Positions 51,577 to 54,042 of a stretch of 54,042 nucleotides of DNA are shown here, piece after piece. Positions within the stretch are counted from its first letter, which is position 1. Each line of letters opens with the position of its first letter. The notes below the pieces were generated by a model that made no database searches, was not told the DNA's origin, and saw only the letters and a list, made by a program, of their open reading frames with translations. The stretch comes from UBA4719 sp038249115. Its GTDB lineage: Bacteria; Actinomycetota; Actinomycetes; Actinomycetales; Dermatophilaceae. Location of the stretch: positions 1 to 54,042 of the forward strand of contig JBBRWQ010000010.1 in NCBI GenBank assembly GCA_038249115.1, written 5' to 3'. Position numbers and translations under genes: made by a program.

Positions 51577-51618
51577 TGGAGACACGGGGAATCGAACCCC
51601 GGACCTCCTGCTTGCAAA
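51577..51618 (-). other. tRNA-Ala (TGC) 3' fragment, copy 2
   Basis: Identical in extent to copy 1 (42 nt, anticodon loop to discriminator). Different DNA continues upstream of the anticodon loop in each copy, so this is where the two sequences were joined to other DNA. Confidence 0.82.
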
Positions 51619-51680
51619 CTCGCGGCTTTGCCGGTGTTTGCTCTCGCTGAGCACGTGGGCAACACAGTTGACAGGCCCCG

Positions 51681-51806
51681 TCATCGGCTGGTGTGTTGTC
51701 GGACGCGACTAATGATGATGGCCGCGTCGTGCGCGGTGACGACGTAGAGGGCTGAGACGTCATCGTTGTTGATGACACGAGGGGCCGCGGTGTCGTTAGT
51801 GGTCAT
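51681..51806 (-). CDS. Small ORF downstream of the DUF6431 gene
   Basis: A 41-codon frame, MTTNDTAAPRVINNDDV... ending RVRQHTSR, on the same strand and 48 bp after the DUF6431 gene. Similar short frames often lie between a DUF6431-type gene and an integrase-type transposase in actinobacterial elements; that is from memory. It has no motif of its own. Confidence 0.42.
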   Translation of the reverse strand: MTTNDTAAPRVINNDDVSALYVVTAHDAAIIISRVRQHTSR

Positions 51807-51854
51807 GCTGTCGCTGGGTCTCGGGCAGAGCTGTGCCCCGGGGAGGTCGAGTGA

Positions 51855-52424
51855 TCAGCCGGCGCGGGCGACCGGGGCCAGGAGCCGCCACTTCGTGAAG
51901 TAGGCGATCCGCTCCCACGGCGGGACGTCTGCGCCCAGCCGGCGCGTCGCCGCTCCGGCGGCGGTGCCGAGGGCCTCCATCGCGTCGCCCAGCGGTGTGC
52001 CGGTGGGGAGGATCGGGCCCTGCATGGGGTCGAGACGGTAGGCCATGATGGTGCCGCACTCACGCAGCCAGGACGCGTTGGCGGTGGCGCGGCGGATCCA
52101 GCCGCGGACGGTGTCGGCGGGCAGCCCCAGGTCGGCGGCGATCCTGCGGTGGCTGGCACCCTTGACCTTGGCCAGCAAGGCCTCGCCGACAAACTGCACG
52201 GTGACCGCACGTCGGGGCAGGCAGGACGCGGGAAGCAGCACATGGGTCGTGCGGCAGCCGCGGCAGCGGGCTCGCCGCGGTCGGAGCTGGGTGATGCCGT
52301 CGTGGCCCCGCACGGACCGGCGGCGTGCGTACCCCCACGGCGCGAGCTGGCGCCCGCACGCAGGGCATGCCACTTCCGCCCCCGAGAGCCACTCGTCGGC
52401 GTCGTTGCCGTGCCCGACCATCAT
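51855..52424 (-). CDS. DUF6431-type zinc-ribbon/HTH protein of a mobile element
   Basis: The start MMVGHGNDADEW gives 189 residues. CPACGRQLAPWGYARRRSVRG near residue 17 and ARCRGCRTTHVLLPASCLPRR near 50 form a zinc ribbon (CxxC, CxxC). An HTH follows near 85-110 (KVKGASHRRIAADLGLPADTVRGWIRRA). Such proteins accompany DDE transposases and probably bind element ends. The expected transposase does not follow here, so the element is incomplete. The larger open frame upstream (to 52535) lacks a ribosome site. Confidence 0.72.
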   Translation of the reverse strand: MMVGHGNDADEWLSGAEVACPACGRQLAPWGYARRRSVRGHDGITQLRPRRARCRGCRTTHVLLPASCLPRRAVTVQFVGEALLAKVKGASHRRIAADLGLPADTVRGWIRRATANASWLRECGTIMAYRLDPMQGPILPTGTPLGDAMEALGTAAGAATRRLGADVPPWERIAYFTKWRLLAPVARAG

Positions 52425-52689
52425 CAAGGGTTCGTGTCCTCTGCATTCGTTGAGCCTGCCCGATCCTGGGACCAGGCGGCAGGGGGAGTTGGTGTTGCAG
52501 CGTGACCCCATCCCGGCCTCGGCGCAACCCCCCACTCGCTGAGGTCGAGAAGAACGACCAAAACCGTTACGCGGCAGGTCAACCCGCTGTCGCAGCCGGC
52601 GTCACCCAACGTGACCACGACCCATGTTCACGAAGCATGTCGCCACGGCCCTCCCTGGTTGTCATTAAGGGAGTCGCCCTACACTGGTG
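52425..52689. other. Gene-free stretch upstream of the DUF6431 gene
   Basis: No supported gene is seen. Open frames here lack ribosome sites and recognisable motifs. It may contain the promoter and end of the DUF6431 element. Confidence 0.45.
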
Positions 52690-52716
52690 ACGGCGTCGTT
52701 GCCGTACTTCTCTGGA
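52690..52716 (+). repeat. Third, partial copy of the att-like repeat start
   Basis: CGTCGTTGCCGTACTTCTCTGGAGT-like bases match the first part of the 117-bp repeats (CCGTTGCCGCACTTTGCTGG then AGT) at roughly four of five positions. The tRNA part does not follow. Confidence 0.42.
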
Positions 52717-52804
52717 GTGTCGACCTCTGAATCGCGGAGGGCTCGCGAACAATCCATGCCTGGGATCGACCGCTGCCCTCCTGCTGGAAGGACGGACGGC
52801 TTGT

Positions 52805-52963
52805 ATGGCGAGGCCGTGGCCTTGGTCGTTGTTCGCGCCGAGCGTGCTGGAGGCGGCTATGGCCTGTGTCGCTGTGGCGACGGTGAGTGGGGTAACCGGT
52901 GCCGTGCAACGACGCATCGACGCCTTCGCCGAGAAGTACGCGGCCGTGTTCCCGGTGCGGTGA
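52805..52963 (+). CDS. Doubtful 52-codon ORF
   Basis: MARPWPWSLFAPSV to FAEKYAAVFPVR. The middle is hydrophobic (AAMACVAVATVSGVTGAV) and the end looks like a transposase or membrane protein tail, but no family fits. It may be debris. Confidence 0.25.
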   Translation: MARPWPWSLFAPSVLEAAMACVAVATVSGVTGAVQRRIDAFAEKYAAVFPVR

Positions 52964-52983
52964 AGTGCCTGCTCACCGAACCA

Positions 52984-53184
52984 CTACTTGCTCGGCTGCG
53001 GCACCTTGCAGGACACCTTGGGATTGACGCCCAGGTAGTTCAGCGGTCCGGCGATGATCGTGACCACGACCGTGCTCGCCTTGGCGCAGCTTTCAGCGTT
53101 ACTGCTGTAGTAGTGGCGCTGCCCAGCGGCGATTGCTCCGATGAGCAACCACACCACGACCAGAATCCCGATGATGCGGCTCAT
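52984..53184 (-). CDS. Small conserved-type membrane protein
   Basis: The 66-residue product has GGAGG before its ATG. One membrane helix (IIGILVVVWLLIGAIAAG) is followed by an exported part with two Cys (SCAK and VSCKV), probably a disulfide, and the motif AGPLNYLGVNP. Similar small proteins are widespread in actinobacteria; no function is known. It looks intact amid decayed neighbours. Confidence 0.72.
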   Translation of the reverse strand: MSRIIGILVVVWLLIGAIAAGQRHYYSSNAESCAKASTVVVTIIAGPLNYLGVNPKVSCKVPQPSK

Positions 53185-53321
53185 GCCAGCCTCCAGAGTT
53201 CAGTGCCCTGACAGTGACTCAGGTCCCAGGCCGCAGCAGTCGAAACCACGGCCAGCCATTTTCAGAATAGCCGGTCGCGCCCGGCGAACAAAGAAACACC
53301 GACCCTCTGTAAGTAAATCTG

Positions 53322-53591
53322 CGCACGAGGACATCGCGGTGGCCGTGGCGCTGGCCGATGTGGGGACCAGTTTCGTGGTCAACGGCTCCAAGCTGCACGA
53401 ACAGGAGCAACTGAGCGAGCAGCTACAGGAAGCGTTGGAGTCCCGGGTCGTTGTCGAGCAGCCAGGGGATCACCGCCGAGCAGAACGCAGTCCCGCTCGA
53501 TCAAGCCTTCCAACTCATGCGCCGGCACGCCCGCAACAACAACGCCAGCCTGCGGACGGTCGCCGAGGCAATCATTGGGGTAGGACTTTAA
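53322..53591 (+). pseudogene. Frameshifted GAF/ANTAR regulator fragment
   Basis: Frame A reads EDIAVAVALADVGTSFVVN, the end of a GAF domain, then QLQEALESRVVVEQ, the start of ANTAR. Frame B continues GITAEQNAVPLDQAFQLMRRHARNNN and RTVAEAIIGVGL to a TAA at 53589-53591, the rest of ANTAR. The break is at about 53460, where CAGCCAGGGG stands for the expected CAGGCCAAGGGG, a loss of two bases. Most of the GAF domain is also missing. ANTAR domains bind RNA hairpins as antiterminators; this copy is dead. Confidence 0.78.
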
Positions 53592-53691
53592 GTCTGAGCT
53601 GTGGCTCCGTCCCTGGACACACGGCGGTCAGTGGTCCAGCAGAACCTGGCCGCAGACAAGCACGCCGATTCGGTGGACCACCTTTCCGCAC

Positions 53692-53799
53692 TCAACCTTG
53701 GTCGCTCGGTGCTTTGACCTGGATCCTGAGATTCGCCAGGTTCTCGACGAAGTCAACATCCTCCTGCCGGATAGCCTCGTCCCCGGTGATGACGCTCAT
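53692..53799 (-). CDS. Doubtful 35-codon ORF
   Basis: MSVITGDEAIRQEDVDFVENL... on the minus strand ends 7 codons after ANLRIQVKAP. Start and stop are clean but there is no homology that I recognise; it touches the IS end. Confidence 0.28.
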   Translation of the reverse strand: MSVITGDEAIRQEDVDFVENLANLRIQVKAPSDQG

Positions 53800-53800
53800 C

Positions 53801-53835
53801 TGAAACTCCCCAGACCTGCTCACTGAAACTCCCCA
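53801..53835 (+). repeat. Terminal repeats of an IS21-type element, left end
   Basis: TGAAACTCCCCA occurs at 53801-53812 and 53824-53835, 23 bp apart. Repeated short motifs inside the end are a mark of IS21-family elements, and an IstA-like gene starts 87 bp further on. Confidence 0.62.
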
Positions 53836-53921
53836 CCCGCGTGGCGTCCCCGAGTTGTGTGGGACTCCCTTGAGGCTGGCGGCATCTGACCGCCTACCAG
53901 CTCAAGGGAGCCCCTCCGCTC

Positions 53922-54042
53922 ATGCTCACACGGGAGGACGACATCGACGTGCACGCATTGCGTCGCCAGGGTTGGACGATCTCAGCGATCGCCCGGCATC
54001 TGGGGAGAGACCGAAAGACCATCCGCAACTATCTGAATGGGG
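53922..54042 (+). CDS. istA: IstA-like transposase, N-terminal end (3' partial)
   Basis: The first 40 residues are present. An HTH of the IS21 transposase type begins at WTISAIARHLGRDRKTIRNYL; it binds the element ends. An IstB ATPase would be expected next, beyond the window. The ATG has CAAGGGA before it. The window breaks off inside the element, as draft contigs often do at repeats. Confidence 0.78.
   Translation, partial: MLTREDDIDVHALRRQGWTISAIARHLGRDRKTIRNYLNG

Larger units (their letters stand above)
51502..51618. repeat. 117-bp att-like direct repeat, copy 2
   Basis: Same length and order as 50519-50635: CCGTTGCCGCACTTTGC, a hairpin, then the tRNA-Ala 3' fragment ending in GCAAA. 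Identity is very high over the tRNA part and lower over the first 70 bp. No integrase tail precedes this copy. Confidence 0.88.

Overview
The window is high-GC DNA from an actinobacterium. The order of its core genes (FHA proteins, PstP, RodA, PbpA, PknA, PknB, then a PabA/TrpG-like amidotransferase, class E sortase, DUF881 protein, CrgA, rhomboid and cyclophilin) is the conserved actinobacterial growth and division neighbourhood, usually found near oriC. Small families such as DUF5926, DUF5324 and DUF4446 suggest Micrococcales, perhaps near Intrasporangiaceae, but the genus cannot be fixed by reading alone.

Layout. 1-3260 is a decay zone: the tail of an unknown CDS, a tRNA-Gly 3' fragment that looks like an att site, a broken nucleotidyltransferase/HEPN-type gene pair, an alanine-rich helical protein, a truncated PAS protein and an internally deleted cache/PAS sensor. 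3289-24893 is mostly ordinary chromosome: VOC protein, rRNA methyltransferase, HAD phosphatase, serS, diacylglycerol kinase-like protein, DUF4446-pheA, a GDT1-type transporter, a large phosphatase-like membrane protein facing a GT2/GT-C fusion, a DEAD-box helicase, an AAA ATPase, an Fpg/Nei glycosylase and an App1 phosphatase. 25066-31600 is accessory: cupin, MaoC gene with a frameshift at a G8 tract, alcohol dehydrogenase preceded by a DosR-like dyad, a 1148-residue phosphorylase-like protein and a truncated DUF4234 gene. After tRNA-Leu(CAG), 31938-40585 is a seven-gene signalling and cell-wall operon with 4-nt overlaps between its last five genes. 40698-48773 continues with folate/tryptophan, sortase, division and protein-folding genes, an SDR with an altered active site, and a membrane protein with an internal repeat.

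48880-54042 is a mobile-element graveyard: the tail of an EAL domain abutting a headless histidine kinase whose response regulator is intact, the tail of a tyrosine integrase, two 117-bp repeats that each end in the same 42-nt 3' part of tRNA-Ala, a VapBC-like toxin-antitoxin pair lying exactly between those repeats with a perfect palindromic operator, a DUF6431 protein without its expected transposase partner, a frameshifted ANTAR regulator, and the left end of an IS21-type element that runs off the window.

The least ordinary structure is the toxin-antitoxin cassette between two tRNA-derived att-like repeats (50519-51618). It looks like a minimal integrative unit, or what remains of tandem integrations, kept by the addiction module. 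The kinase/phosphatase/FHA operon is the functional core of the window: PknA/PknB sense the wall through PASTA repeats, PstP reverses their action, FhaA/FhaB read phosphothreonine, and RodA with PbpA form the peptidoglycan synthase they control.
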